DNA of 64,000 nt from Phycisphaerales bacterium (GCA_029246705.1 JAQWMQ010000010.1:117513-181512); one strand, 5' to 3'. Shown: positions 34,644-43,619, counted from the stretch's first letter. Made by a program: numbers and translations. Notes: generated by a model from the letters alone, not told the origin.

Positions 34644-36854
34644 ATGCGAAACGGGTTCATGATCCTCGAGCCCACTGCCGGCAATCAGCCTCCAGTGGAC
34701 ATTGATTTCGCCATGATCATCATCCTGGTGCTCTGTGCCGTGATCATGGGCCTCCTGATACTGCTGGTCCTGCGACAAGCACAAGCAAAGAGACTGAATC
34801 GCCGCATCGAACAGTCGACCATCGATGCGCGTGAACATGCCGACTCGATCGCGATGGCCGCTGACCTGATTCTGACCCGTTTCGACAGCAAGGGCCGATG
34901 CATCCAGCTTGGTGCCGGTCTGGAGCGGCTCACCGGAATCACCACGGAGAGCCTCCTTGAGGACCCGAAACGGCTTCTTGAACTCGTACATCACGAGGAT
35001 CATCACAAACTCGAGGAAGCGGAGCAGAAACGGTCCTCGGGATGCACCGAACCGTTCGAACTCACCTACCGCATCAAGGGAGCAGACAACCAGTGGCACT
35101 GGTTGCTCGAGAGACAGAACCTGGTCGTCATCGACGGGGTTGCGCGCGGTTTCGAATCCGTGTCCCACGATGTTTCAGACCGCGTCAGGTTCGAACAGCA
35201 GCAGCGTCGCCTGCTTGACCTCGAGAGACTCTCAACCACGTTCCTCGAGTCCTTTCTGGTGACTGATGACGTCCCGGGAACCTCACGGATCATGCTCGAC
35301 GTGCTCGGTCGCTACTTCGACTTCTCGGGTGCCAAGCTGCTTGAACGCACCGAGGACGGAAGCACCTTCCAGGTGACCTATTCCTGGCGACATGAAAGCC
35401 ATCGGGATCGTCCCAGCGAAGTCCACCCGGACACGATCAATGCCGAACGCATCACATGGTGGATCGAACAGGTGCGAGGCGGAGTCCCCTTTCCGATCTC
35501 ACCGGAGAACAGCCATTCCAGCGAGGAAAGCGCGGTACACGAAATCACCGGTGCCGAGTCGATCCTGGTGGTCCCGGTGCTCGTGCTCGGCCGACTGCAC
35601 ATGATGATCGTCCTCGAGGACCAGGACCAGCAGCGCGATTGGCAACCAGAGGAACTGGCCTCGATCCAGACGATGTCCCACGGCATCTCTCGCAGCATCG
35701 AACGAAACCTTGCGGAACAGGGAAGAGTCGAATTCGCGGAATATCGTCGTCTCATCGAACGAACGGAGATCATCGGACAGCTCGCCTCCGGAATCGCTCA
35801 TGACTTCAACAACATCCTGTTCGCGATTTCAGGCAGGACACAGCTGCTGCTCAGGCACACCACCGACGAGAAGGTCATCCAGGGTCTCCAGAACATCGAC
35901 AGTGCCATGGCGGATGCCAAGGGCATCATCGGCACGCTCAGGATCATGAACAAGAAGGAAGCGCGATCCACGGGAATCGTGTCCATCGCCGCCGAAACCC
36001 GTCGCGTCACCGAGATGATCAGCCGACTCATTCCCAACCGAGTCGAACTGAAGGTGGACATCAAGGTGTCAAACGACGTCCAGGCGTCCTGCTCGCCCGA
36101 TGCACTTCACCAGGTTGTGATGAACCTCTTGATCAACGCCCGGGACGCCGTGGAGGGACAGGGTCGGATCAGGATCTCGGTGGACGAAGACGGCGAATCC
36201 GAACACCCCATCCGGTTGCACGTCGAGGACGACGGCCCCGGCATTCCCATCGAGCGACGCTCCGAGGTGCTCAAACCCTTCGTCTCCACCAAGCCCCCGA
36301 CTCTCGGGTCCGGACTCGGACTGTCGATCGTCAAGAAGGTCATCGACAAGTGCTTGGGGCGGCTCGAACTGGTCGATTCGGAACTGGGCGGACTCAAGGT
36401 CTCCGTGAGCTTCCACAAGGCACTGGACGTGCCGACGGAAGCATCCATCGAGTCGCTTCCACCCATCCTGACGACGATTGCCGACTTCAACCGGGTCTGC
36501 GTGATCGACGATGACCCGGTCGTTCGCGAGCTGATCAGCCAGTTCTTCAAGGCCGAGGGCATCGAGACCATCGAACTACCCGATGCGACCGGAGTGGAAT
36601 CCCTGCTGAAGAATCCCGAGAACGAGATCGACATCCTGGTCATGGACCTCGACCTGCCCCGAATGACGGGAGTCGAATGCCTGACGGGCCTAAGGGACAA
36701 GGGCATTCGAACACCCTGCGTCCTGATGACCGGTGGCTTCAATGATGCCCCAAGCACCATGGCCGGGATGCAGTTGCTGAGAAAACCATTCTCGATGTCC
36801 ACCCTGAAAGCCACATGCGGGGTACTGGTGAACGAACGTTCCTCGAGCAGGTGA
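34644..36854 (+). CDS. Hybrid sensor histidine kinase (PAS-GAF-HisKA-HATPase-REC)
   Basis: Membrane-anchored hybrid kinase of about 736 residues. One transmembrane helix lies at about 18-40. It is followed by a PAS domain (about 72-180), a GAF-like domain (195-360), a HisKA dimerisation helix with phospho-accepting H386 in G-I-A-H-D-F-N-N, an HATPase domain (480-592; N-box N-L-L-I-N-A-R-D-A and G-boxes D-D-G-P-G-I-P and G-S-G-L-G-L-S) and a C-terminal receiver (616-730; Asp in V-M-D-L-D-L-P near 667 and Lys in L-R-K-P). The start at ATG 34644 has GGGGG about 5 nt upstream; a GTG at 34602 is possible. It converges with a NarL-type regulator 21 bp away, a plausible partner. Confidence 0.88.
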   Translation: MRNGFMILEPTAGNQPPVDIDFAMIIILVLCAVIMGLLILLVLRQAQAKRLNRRIEQSTIDAREHADSIAMAADLILTRFDSKGRCIQLGAGLERLTGITTESLLEDPKRLLELVHHEDHHKLEEAEQKRSSGCTEPFELTYRIKGADNQWHWLLERQNLVVIDGVARGFESVSHDVSDRVRFEQQQRRLLDLERLSTTFLESFLVTDDVPGTSRIMLDVLGRYFDFSGAKLLERTEDGSTFQVTYSWRHESHRDRPSEVHPDTINAERITWWIEQVRGGVPFPISPENSHSSEESAVHEITGAESILVVPVLVLGRLHMMIVLEDQDQQRDWQPEELASIQTMSHGISRSIERNLAEQGRVEFAEYRRLIERTEIIGQLASGIAHDFNNILFAISGRTQLLLRHTTDEKVIQGLQNIDSAMADAKGIIGTLRIMNKKEARSTGIVSIAAETRRVTEMISRLIPNRVELKVDIKVSNDVQASCSPDALHQVVMNLLINARDAVEGQGRIRISVDEDGESEHPIRLHVEDDGPGIPIERRSEVLKPFVSTKPPTLGSGLGLSIVKKVIDKCLGRLELVDSELGGLKVSVSFHKALDVPTEASIESLPPILTTIADFNRVCVIDDDPVVRELISQFFKAEGIETIELPDATGVESLLKNPENEIDILVMDLDLPRMTGVECLTGLRDKGIRTPCVLMTGGFNDAPSTMAGMQLLRKPFSMSTLKATCGVLVNERSSSR

Positions 36855-36875
36855 TTCAGACCGATTCAGGCTGTC

Positions 36876-37526
36876 TCAGTTGTCGAACGTCTCATCCATG
36901 TTCTTGGCGTACCAGAGTGCAAGCTTCACGCGATCGTGGATGTCGAGCTTGTCCATGATGCTCTGGGTGTGCTTCTCGATCGTCTTGACCGAGATGTGCA
37001 GGTAGTTCGCGATCTCCTTCTTCGAGTACCCCTTGGCCAGGTAGGTCAGGGTCGCGACCTCCCGCTCGGAGAGCTTCTCGCTGAGTGGAGTCGGACTTCC
37101 GAAACGGTCGTCACTCAGGCGATCCTGGACCGTTGGTGAGAAGTAACGCTTGCCACTGGACACCGCCTTGATGGCATTGACCACGTGCAACATGGGGTCG
37201 AGCTCGGCCTTGGTGATGTAGGCCCGGGCATCGACACGGAGAGCGGACTCTATGTACCGATCGTCGTAGGCACCGGAGAGGATGATGATCTTCGTCTTGG
37301 GGTTGATCCTGCGAATCTCGTCGGCGGCATGAAAGCAGTCAAGCCCCGGCATGTTGATGTCGAGCAGCACGATGTCCGGAGAATGCTCGACGGTCGCATC
37401 AATGGCATCAGCCGCATTGGTTACCGCCGCGGCGACCATGATCCCACGCTCCAGGGCCAGGGATTCGATGAGAAATGTCCTGATCATGTGGTGATCGTCG
37501 GCGATCACGACTCGAATATCCGGCAT
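36876..37526 (-). CDS. NarL/LuxR-type response regulator
   Basis: Two-domain regulator of 216 residues. The receiver has acidic pair D10-D11, phospho-acceptor D56 in L-L-D-I-N-M-P, the Ser in I-I-L-S-G and Lys in Y-I-T-K-A. The C-terminal LuxR helix-turn-helix starts at L-S-E-R-E-V near residue 150 and contains Y-S-K-K-E-I-A-N-Y-L and V-K-T-I-E-K-H as recognition helix. Phosphorylation would control DNA binding. It converges on the hybrid kinase gene, the nearest candidate phosphate source. Confidence 0.93.
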   Translation of the reverse strand: MPDIRVVIADDHHMIRTFLIESLALERGIMVAAAVTNAADAIDATVEHSPDIVLLDINMPGLDCFHAADEIRRINPKTKIIILSGAYDDRYIESALRVDARAYITKAELDPMLHVVNAIKAVSSGKRYFSPTVQDRLSDDRFGSPTPLSEKLSEREVATLTYLAKGYSKKEIANYLHISVKTIEKHTQSIMDKLDIHDRVKLALWYAKNMDETFDN

Positions 37527-37949
37527 CAGATATCAATCTCCAGGAGATCGGGCGTACAAACCCTTTGATTGCGGGTGGGGTCAACATCGACAAAGTCGAT
37601 ACTCGTGGGACAAAAGTACTTCCTATGTCATGGGAATTGGCGTGCTTCTCTCGAATTTACCCGCACGAAAAGCCGTTTGAAAGAAGCATTCAGCATGGGA
37701 ATGCCAGAATCAGGGCTCGATGCAGCGTGCCACACCCCCTCTATCACGTCCATACGGCTGATTCAGGACATAAAAGTCGTTAATGGGACATTCATCCCAT
37801 AGAGAGATACGCGGGGTGTTGGTTCTATGGGTGTGCGGGACATGAGGCGGTGGGCGCCGACTACCGCATATCGGGCGAGAACGGGATTCCGTTGAACCCG
37901 AATCCATTCGCTGGCTGGCGAGTGGCAGACAATCTGGAGCACCTGGCTG
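37527..37949 (+). other. Gene-free stretch between regulator and sigma factor
   Basis: 423 bp with lower GC than the surroundings and no supportable gene. It holds divergent control sequences for the NarL-type regulator and the sigma factor. One hairpin, CCATTCGC/GCGAGTGG with a 6-nt loop, lies at 37904-37925, just before the sigma factor start. I recognise no known riboswitch. Confidence 0.5.
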
Positions 37950-38516
37950 ATGAACATGAAGACGACCGAAAACAAGTCTGATTTCGTATTAAGACTTTTC
38001 GACAACTACTACGATCGGGTCTATGCCTTTTCAAGAAAATCAGCACCTGCAGATGTGGCCGAGGACGTGACCCAGGAAGTCTTCATCAGGCTGCTCCAGC
38101 ACCCACGACTCGAGGAGCTCACTCTTTCCGTGAGCTACCTGATCAAGGTCGCACACAACCTTCTTCGTCGTCGTCATTCACGAAGCGTCAGGCTTCGCGA
38201 GCTCCTGGCAACCGCCGTCACGGACGAAGTGGTCGAGAGATACGGTCGACCTGACCGCAGGGTGACCAGCGATTCCTCGGAATTCACGCTTGAAACCAGG
38301 CAGATCACGAACGCGATCAAGGAATTGACCGCCGACGAGCAGGATGCCATTCGCCTGATCATCTGCGAGGGCAAGAGCTACGAGCATGCTGCAGAAAGCC
38401 TGAATGTCAGCATCACCACCATCAACAACTGGAAACACAGGGGTTTGTCGAAGCTTCGCAAGTTCGCGGAGAAGTCGACCAGCATCGCGCAGGGCAACGC
38501 CCTCGCCACCGGCTGA
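37950..38516 (+). CDS. ECF-like sigma-70 family factor
   Basis: Extracytoplasmic-function-type sigma factor of 188 residues. Region 2 is recognisable at Y-Y-D-R-V-Y-A-F-S-R and the -10-binding helix D-V-A-E-D-V-T-Q-E-V-F (about 36-50). Region 4 is at E-L-T-A-D-E-Q-D-A-I-R-L and the helix-turn-helix S-Y-E-H-A-A-E-S-L-N-V-S with I-N-N-W-K-H-R-G (about 125-170). No anti-sigma gene lies next to it, so control may be by the long upstream region or by other signalling; the nearby kinase and regulator are candidates. Confidence 0.9.
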   Translation: MNMKTTENKSDFVLRLFDNYYDRVYAFSRKSAPADVAEDVTQEVFIRLLQHPRLEELTLSVSYLIKVAHNLLRRRHSRSVRLRELLATAVTDEVVERYGRPDRRVTSDSSEFTLETRQITNAIKELTADEQDAIRLIICEGKSYEHAAESLNVSITTINNWKHRGLSKLRKFAEKSTSIAQGNALATG

Positions 38517-38595
38517 AAGGACGTGCTGATGCACGCCTGAAACCCAACAGGTTCTCTTCTTTTTCTGCTGTGATGCCCTCCGGGGGGCATCTTGA

Positions 38596-38630
38596 CGAAG
38601 GTGGTCGGCGCAAGCCGGCCACCTTCGTTT
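38596..38630 (+). terminator. Strong terminator after the sigma factor
   Basis: A 14-bp stem (CGAAGGTGGTCGGC with GCCGGCCACCTTCG, one G-U pair) with a GCAA tetraloop and TTT. A smaller hairpin GATGCCC/GGGCATC at 38572-38591 precedes it. Confidence 0.8.
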
Positions 38631-38647
38631 GCAATCCACTTCAAGCC

Positions 38648-38676
38648 TTGCATCGGGCCATTTCGTAGCCTATGCT
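38648..38676 (+). promoter_or_regulatory. Promoter of the mntR-transporter operon
   Basis: TTGCAT (-35) and TATGCT (-10) with a 17-nt spacer. The -10 lies inside the left arm of the palindromic operator, so repressor binding would block polymerase directly. Predicted start is near 38683, about 30 nt before the mntR ATG. Confidence 0.75.
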
Positions 38677-38699
38677 ACATTTAATGTAGCATAGGCTAC
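38665..38699 (+). promoter_or_regulatory. 35-bp palindromic MntR/DtxR-type operator
   Basis: Perfect inverted repeat of 17-bp arms (GTAGCCTATGCTACATT and its complement) around one central T. Each arm itself contains a nested dyad, GTAGC-CTAT-GCTAC, so the site can be read as two adjacent head-to-head repressor boxes. It overlaps the -10 element and predicted start, and ends 14 nt before the mntR ATG, which implies autorepression of the whole transport operon. Confidence 0.8.
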
Positions 38700-38713
38700 A
38701 AATGGAGCCCGAC

Positions 38714-39130
38714 ATGACACGACGATCATCCATCGACAGCTACCGAAAGACCCGGGTCGATCACGCCTCTGAAACCGCAGAGGACTACGTGGAGGCGATC
38801 GATGAACTCATCGAGCAGGAAGGTCAGTGCCGGGTGACCACCCTTGCCAGACGACTCGGGATCTCGCACGTCACCGTGAGCAGGACCCTGAGCCGCCTGG
38901 CCTCGGAGGACCTGGTCGAAACCGAGCCCTACCGGCCCATCGTGCTCACCGACAAAGGTCATGCGCTCGCCGCGTGGGCTCGCCAAAGGCACGAGCTCGT
39001 CCTGAACTTCCTGAAAGCACTGGGCGTGCCTGAAAACGTCGCCATTCCCGATGCCGAAGGCATGGAACACCACTGCTCGCCGAAGACCTTGAGTGCCATG
39101 AAACGATTCCTGAAGGAGACTCGATCGTGA
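38714..39130 (+). CDS. mntR: MntR-type manganese-responsive repressor
   Basis: DtxR-family metalloregulator of 138 residues, resembling the E. coli-type MntR. The winged helix spans about 20-85 (R-V-T-T-L-A-R-R-L-G-I-S-H-V-T-V-S-R-T). The dimer/metal domain includes R-Q-R-H-E-L-V-L-N-F-L and D-A-E-G-M-E-H-H-C-S, whose Glu, His and Cys are the probable Mn ligands. I start at ATG 38714, preceded by GGAG at 6-7 nt, because the ATG at 38702 abuts the operator and has no ribosome binding site. The stop overlaps the GTG of the binding-protein gene. Mn-bound protein should repress its own operon through the palindrome at 38665. Confidence 0.9.
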   Translation: MTRRSSIDSYRKTRVDHASETAEDYVEAIDELIEQEGQCRVTTLARRLGISHVTVSRTLSRLASEDLVETEPYRPIVLTDKGHALAAWARQRHELVLNFLKALGVPENVAIPDAEGMEHHCSPKTLSAMKRFLKETRS

Positions 39131-40113
39131 CCAGACACCTCGCCATCACCTGCCTCGCCTTTGCCATCTGCTGTGCCGGCTGCTCGAGGGAGCCCGGTGA
39201 GACCGTGGACTCCAGTGACGAGATGCGGACACGCGTCGTCACCACGACCGGGATGATCGCCGACCTGGCAAGAGCCATCGGTGGAGACCGAGTGAACGTC
39301 ACCAACCTGATCGGCGAAGGCGTCGACCCCCATCTCTACAAGCCGACACGGGACGATGTCGCGGCCCTCCTGGATGCGGACATCATCTTCTACAACGGCC
39401 TGCACCTCGAGGGTCGGATGGGCGACGTGCTTGCCCGTGCCGGCGCGGACCGCCCCACCATCGCGGTGACGGAACGCCTTCCCGAAGAACGCCTGATCCA
39501 TCCGAACGATGACCAGGACCAGGACCACGCGGACCCCCACGTGTGGCTCGCACCGGAGCTCTGGGCACTCTGTGGCAACACGGTATGCAATGCCCTGGCG
39601 GAGATGCGGCCCCAGGATCGTGCGGAGTTCCAGGCGAACCTCGAGACCTTCCAGGCTGGTGCAGCTGAACTGGATGCACTGGGAACATCCGCGATCGGTT
39701 CAATTCCGCGGGAAAGCCGTCTGCTGGTCACCAGTCACGATGCCTTCAATTACTTCGGACGTGCCTGCGACATCGAAGTGGTCGGGGTCCAGGGAATCTC
39801 GACCGACAGTGAAGCCGGCCTGGCGGATCTCGAAGCCCTCGTGGAGCTCGTCGTCCAACGAAGGGTGCCTGCCGTGTTCGTCGAAAGCAGCGTGCCTCGA
39901 CGCAGCATCGAAGCGCTGGTCGAGGGTGCCGCCGCACGTGGGCACGTGGTCACCATCGGGGGCGAGCTGTTCAGCGATTCAATGGGCCCTGCAGGAACCC
40001 CCGAAGGCACCTGGAAGGGCATGGTCCACCACGACATCCGGGTGGTGACGGAATCGCTCGGTGGCACCTTCCCGCCTTCCAACGGGCAGGCAATCCCGGA
40101 GAACCTCGAATGA
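39127..40113 (+). CDS. Mn/Zn/Fe ABC transporter substrate-binding lipoprotein
   Basis: Periplasmic cluster A-I metal-binding protein (ZnuA/TroA/MntC type, 328 residues). A lipoprotein signal ends in the lipobox C-C-A-G-C near residue 18. Metal ligands are likely His in D-P-H-L-Y-K (about 60), His in D-P-H-V-W-L (about 138), His/Asp in T-S-H-D-A-F (about 203) and an acidic residue near the C-terminus. Only a short Asp-rich loop precedes D-P-H-V-W; there is no long His-rich loop, which favours Mn or Fe over Zn. The start is GTG 39127, overlapping the mntR stop. Confidence 0.92.
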   Translation: MTRHLAITCLAFAICCAGCSREPGETVDSSDEMRTRVVTTTGMIADLARAIGGDRVNVTNLIGEGVDPHLYKPTRDDVAALLDADIIFYNGLHLEGRMGDVLARAGADRPTIAVTERLPEERLIHPNDDQDQDHADPHVWLAPELWALCGNTVCNALAEMRPQDRAEFQANLETFQAGAAELDALGTSAIGSIPRESRLLVTSHDAFNYFGRACDIEVVGVQGISTDSEAGLADLEALVELVVQRRVPAVFVESSVPRRSIEALVEGAAARGHVVTIGGELFSDSMGPAGTPEGTWKGMVHHDIRVVTESLGGTFPPSNGQAIPENLE

Positions 40114-40925
40114 GCATCAGGACCTCGCAGCCATCCCTGGGGTCGGAGCATTCTCCTGACTCCCCACTCTCGATCCATGCGATGACCGTCGCCTACGAGC
40201 GGCGACCGGTCCTCTGGGACATCGACCTGGACATCACCCCCGGCTCACTGGTGGGCGTGATCGGGCCCAACGGGGCAGGCAAGAGCACCCTGATCAAGGC
40301 GGCGCTCGATCTCGTTCCAAAGCTGAGCGGAGAAGTCCAGGTCTTCGGCCGCCCGTATCGCGAGCAGAGGCAGCACGTCGCCTACGTCCCGCAGCGGGAG
40401 TCCGTCGACTGGGACTTTCCGGTGACCGTCCTCGACGTGGTGTGCATGGGGCTCTACCACACCCTCGGCCTCTTTCGGCCCGTCAACCGCAGGATTCGAG
40501 ACCGTGGCATGCAGGCCCTCACCCAGGTCGGCCTGAGTGATTTCGCCAATCGCCAGATCGCCCAGCTGTCCGGGGGACAGCAGCAACGCACCTTCCTCGC
40601 GCGAGCACTGGTCCAGGATGCAGCCCTGCACCTGATGGACGAGCCGTTTGCCGGAGTCGATGCCGCGACCGAGCAGACGATCGTCTCGCTGCTGCGGGAT
40701 CTCCAGTCACGGGGTCGTACCACCGTGGTGATCCATCACGACCTCCAGACCGCTTCTGAATACTTCGACCACGTGCTGCTCCTGAACACCCGCGTGGTCG
40801 CCTTCGGGCCCACCAAGGAGGTCTTCACCCCGGAGAACCTTGAAGCCACCTACGGCGGAAAGCTCACCTTGCTCGACCAGGCCTCCCAGGCACTGGCCGG
40901 ACACGCGCAAGGTGTCGGTCGTTGA
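40110..40925 (+). CDS. Mn/Fe ABC transporter ATP-binding protein
   Basis: ATPase of the metal importer (271 residues). Walker A G-P-N-G-A-G-K-S-T is near residue 53, the family-typical Y-V-P-Q-R-E-S-V-D-W-D-F-P near 96, signature L-S-G-G-Q-Q-Q-R near 153, Walker B L-H-L-M-D-E-P near 173 and switch His in V-I-H-H-D-L. It overlaps the upstream gene by ATGA and its own stop overlaps the TTG start of the first permease. Confidence 0.95.
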   Translation: MSIRTSQPSLGSEHSPDSPLSIHAMTVAYERRPVLWDIDLDITPGSLVGVIGPNGAGKSTLIKAALDLVPKLSGEVQVFGRPYREQRQHVAYVPQRESVDWDFPVTVLDVVCMGLYHTLGLFRPVNRRIRDRGMQALTQVGLSDFANRQIAQLSGGQQQRTFLARALVQDAALHLMDEPFAGVDAATEQTIVSLLRDLQSRGRTTVVIHHDLQTASEYFDHVLLLNTRVVAFGPTKEVFTPENLEATYGGKLTLLDQASQALAGHAQGVGR

Positions 40926-42277
40926 GCACCCAGCGCGACATCGACTGGAACGCCTTGCTCGAGGTGCTGGTGCTGGCCAACTGGAACACCCGTGTGGTGG
41001 TTCTGGGCGTGACCGCACTCGGGATCGCGGGCGGCGTGGTGGGCACCTTCATGCTGCTCAGGCGCCGTGCACTGCTTGGTGACGCCCTGAGCCACGCAAC
41101 GCTCCCGGGAATCGTCCTGGCCTTCCTGGTGGCCTCGGCGCTGGGTATCGGCGGCAAGTCACACGGCATCCTCCTGCTCGGCGCACTGGTCTCGGGGACC
41201 CTGGGCATCTTCGCGGTCCACTGGCTGACCAGCTCCGGTCGATTGTCCGAGGATTCCGCGCTCGGCGTCGTACTGAGCACGTTCTTTGGTGCGGGAGCCG
41301 CACTGCTGGGACTCGCCCAGCAGGAGTCCAGCGCGAGTGCGGCCGGGCTCGAGACGTTCATCTACGGCAAGACCGCCTCGATGCTGGTCCGGGACGCCAT
41401 CCTGATCGGAGCCACCTCGATCGCCACCGTCGGGTGCTGCGTGGTGTTCTTCAAGGAACTGCGACTGATCTGCTTCGATCCTGATTTCGCACGGGGCCAC
41501 GGCATGCGCACGGGTGGCTACGACTTCCTGCTCATGTCACTGGTCATGGCCGTGGTCGTGGTCGGCCTGCAGGCAGTGGGACTCGTCCTGGTGATCGCGA
41601 TCCTGGTCATCCCCGCGGCCGCGGCTCGATTCTGGACGAACATGACCGGCCGCATGCTGTTGACGTCGGGCTTCATCGGTGGTCTCGGGGGATGGTTGGG
41701 GACCATGCTCAGCGCGCTTGCGCCGGGCCTCCCTGCCGGAGCCATGGTGGTTCTCGCGCTCGGCGGGATCTTCCTCGTGAGTCTTCTCCTGGGACGGAGA
41801 CGGGGGCTCCTGAGACGCATCATCAGGTTGCGACGGCGCGCGCTCTTGATGGAGCGAGATCACGCACTGCGAGCGATCTGGGAATGTCTCGAACAGTCCG
41901 GAACACACGACTGCCTAGGCAGCCATATCGGTTTTCGCAGGGGATGGGCGACCTTCCGTACCGCGAAACGCCTGCAGCATGCGGGCTTGCTGGTGGTGGA
42001 AGCCGTCGAAGGTGGTGACGAACGCATCTCCTTCACGCCCTCGGGCGAACGCGAGGCCGCCTCGGTGGTGCGGCGACATCGCCTCTGGGAACACTACCTG
42101 ATGCGACGCGCCGACTTCGACGAACAGCACGTCGACCGAGGTGCCGATGATCTCGAGCACCTCCTGCCGATCGACCTTCTCGAGGAACTCGAGAAGGAAC
42201 TCGACGCCGACACGCGCGCCATGCTCCCGAGCCCCCACTCGCTTCATCCGGACGGACCGGGAGGTGGCGGTTCATGA
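40922..42277 (+). CDS. Metal ABC permease fused to a DtxR-like domain (first)
   Basis: Two-part protein of 451 residues. Residues 1-300 form a TroC/MntB-type ABC-3 permease with eight or so helices; motifs include R-R-R-A-L-L-G-D-A-L-S-H-A and the C-terminal V-I-P-A-A-A-A-R. From about residue 310 follows a soluble extension with a winged-helix-like part (F-R-R-G-W-A-T-F-R-T-A) and a DtxR-family dimer segment (V-V-R-R-H-R-L-W-E-H-Y-L, then A-D-D-L-E-H). The same fusion order occurs in the chlamydial YtgC-YtgR protein, where the repressor part is released. Start is TTG 40922, overlapping the ATPase stop. Confidence 0.87.
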   Translation: MSTQRDIDWNALLEVLVLANWNTRVVVLGVTALGIAGGVVGTFMLLRRRALLGDALSHATLPGIVLAFLVASALGIGGKSHGILLLGALVSGTLGIFAVHWLTSSGRLSEDSALGVVLSTFFGAGAALLGLAQQESSASAAGLETFIYGKTASMLVRDAILIGATSIATVGCCVVFFKELRLICFDPDFARGHGMRTGGYDFLLMSLVMAVVVVGLQAVGLVLVIAILVIPAAAARFWTNMTGRMLLTSGFIGGLGGWLGTMLSALAPGLPAGAMVVLALGGIFLVSLLLGRRRGLLRRIIRLRRRALLMERDHALRAIWECLEQSGTHDCLGSHIGFRRGWATFRTAKRLQHAGLLVVEAVEGGDERISFTPSGEREAASVVRRHRLWEHYLMRRADFDEQHVDRGADDLEHLLPIDLLEELEKELDADTRAMLPSPHSLHPDGPGGGGS

Positions 42278-43593
42278 CCGACTGGAACCTCTTCTTCGAT
42301 GGGTGGATCATCGCGATCGCCGCGACCTGCGCCGTTGCCTGCACCCTGCCGGGTTGTTTTCTCGTTCTTCGCCGCATGAGCCTCATGGGCGACGCGATCA
42401 GCCATGCGGTACTGCCGGGAATCGCGGTCGGTTTCCTGCTGAGTGGTTCACGATCGAATGGAATCATGTTCGCAGGCGCGATCATCGCCGGTTTCTTCAC
42501 GGCATTCTTCTCGCAGTGGCTGCGCAGGTTCGGGCGCGTCGACGAAGGCGCCGCGATGGGCGTGGTCTTCACCACCCTGTTCGCACTTGGTCTCCTGCTC
42601 ATCGTGCAGGGCGCTGATTCGGTCGATCTTGATCCGAGCTGCGTGCTCTACGGCGCCCTTGAATTGGCACCTCTCGACCTGGTGACGCTCCCCTTCACCG
42701 GCGGACTGCGCGTCCCGCGTGCCTTCATGATGCTGATGATCGTCCTGCTGGTGAACCTGGTGATCCTCATCTCACTCTTCAAGACCTTTCGCATCGCGGC
42801 GTTTGACCCATCCCAGGCGGCGGCGCAGCGCATGCGACCCGACCTGGCCCATCATCTGCTGATGGCCATGACCGCGATCACGACCGTCGCGGCGTTCGAG
42901 GCGGTCGGCAGCATCATCGTCGTGGCGATGATCGTGGTGCCGGCGGTGATCGCACGACTCTTCGTGCACCGCCTGGGCTCGATGCTCCTGGTCGCTGCGA
43001 TGGTCGGAGTGGCCGCGGCAGCGGCTGGCCACTACACGGCGGTCGAGCTGCCCCACCTCGTCGGCTACGGCTCGGTGCCCACATCAGGCATGATCGCAGT
43101 GATCGGTGGCCTGATGCTCCTGGCCTCGATCATGGTGAATCCGAGACAGGGCGTGATCCCCCGCTTCCTTCGGCGCTGGCGCTTTCGAATGCAGACCACG
43201 CGCGAAGACCTCCTGGCACTGGCCTGGCGACTCGAGGAACGTGGTACGGCGCCGACTGCGACGATTCTCAGTCAGGACCTCATGAGTGCGAGACGTGTCT
43301 CGCGCCTGGAGACACGTTGGTCGCTCCGTCGACTCGTCGATGCTGGCGCGTTCGAGTCGCAGGGGGAGACCCTTCGACTCAGCGATTCCGGGCGACGCGA
43401 CGCCCGGGACCTGGTGCGATCCCATCGACTCTGGGAGGCCTGGCTCACACGCACTATCGGCCTCGCTCCCGACCACGTGCACGACACGGCCATGCGGCTC
43501 GAGCACGTGACCGACGAAGCGATGCGTGAACGACTGGCAAGCGAGACCGGTGCGCCGGAAGAGGATCCGCACGGTCGCTCGATTCCGGATTGA
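42274..43593 (+). CDS. Metal ABC permease fused to a DtxR-like domain (second)
   Basis: Second permease of the importer, 439 residues, coupled by ATGA to the first. Residues 1-300 are an ABC-3 membrane domain (R-R-M-S-L-M-G-D-A-I-S-H-A near 32; A-V-G-S-I-I-V-V-A-M-I-V-V-P near 210). Residues 310-439 are a second, divergent DtxR-like extension: a helix-turn-helix-like part around L-E-T-R-W-S-L-R-R-L, then L-V-R-S-H-R-L-W-E-A-W-L and V-H-D-T-A-M-R-L-E-H. The paired extensions could dimerise at the membrane and sense metal, or be cleaved to free regulators. Classic DtxR metal Cys/Met ligands are not obvious in either. Confidence 0.87.
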   Translation: MTDWNLFFDGWIIAIAATCAVACTLPGCFLVLRRMSLMGDAISHAVLPGIAVGFLLSGSRSNGIMFAGAIIAGFFTAFFSQWLRRFGRVDEGAAMGVVFTTLFALGLLLIVQGADSVDLDPSCVLYGALELAPLDLVTLPFTGGLRVPRAFMMLMIVLLVNLVILISLFKTFRIAAFDPSQAAAQRMRPDLAHHLLMAMTAITTVAAFEAVGSIIVVAMIVVPAVIARLFVHRLGSMLLVAAMVGVAAAAAGHYTAVELPHLVGYGSVPTSGMIAVIGGLMLLASIMVNPRQGVIPRFLRRWRFRMQTTREDLLALAWRLEERGTAPTATILSQDLMSARRVSRLETRWSLRRLVDAGAFESQGETLRLSDSGRRDARDLVRSHRLWEAWLTRTIGLAPDHVHDTAMRLEHVTDEAMRERLASETGAPEEDPHGRSIPD

Positions 43594-43619
43594 CGACAAG
43601 CGCCGACCCGGGCGATGAT

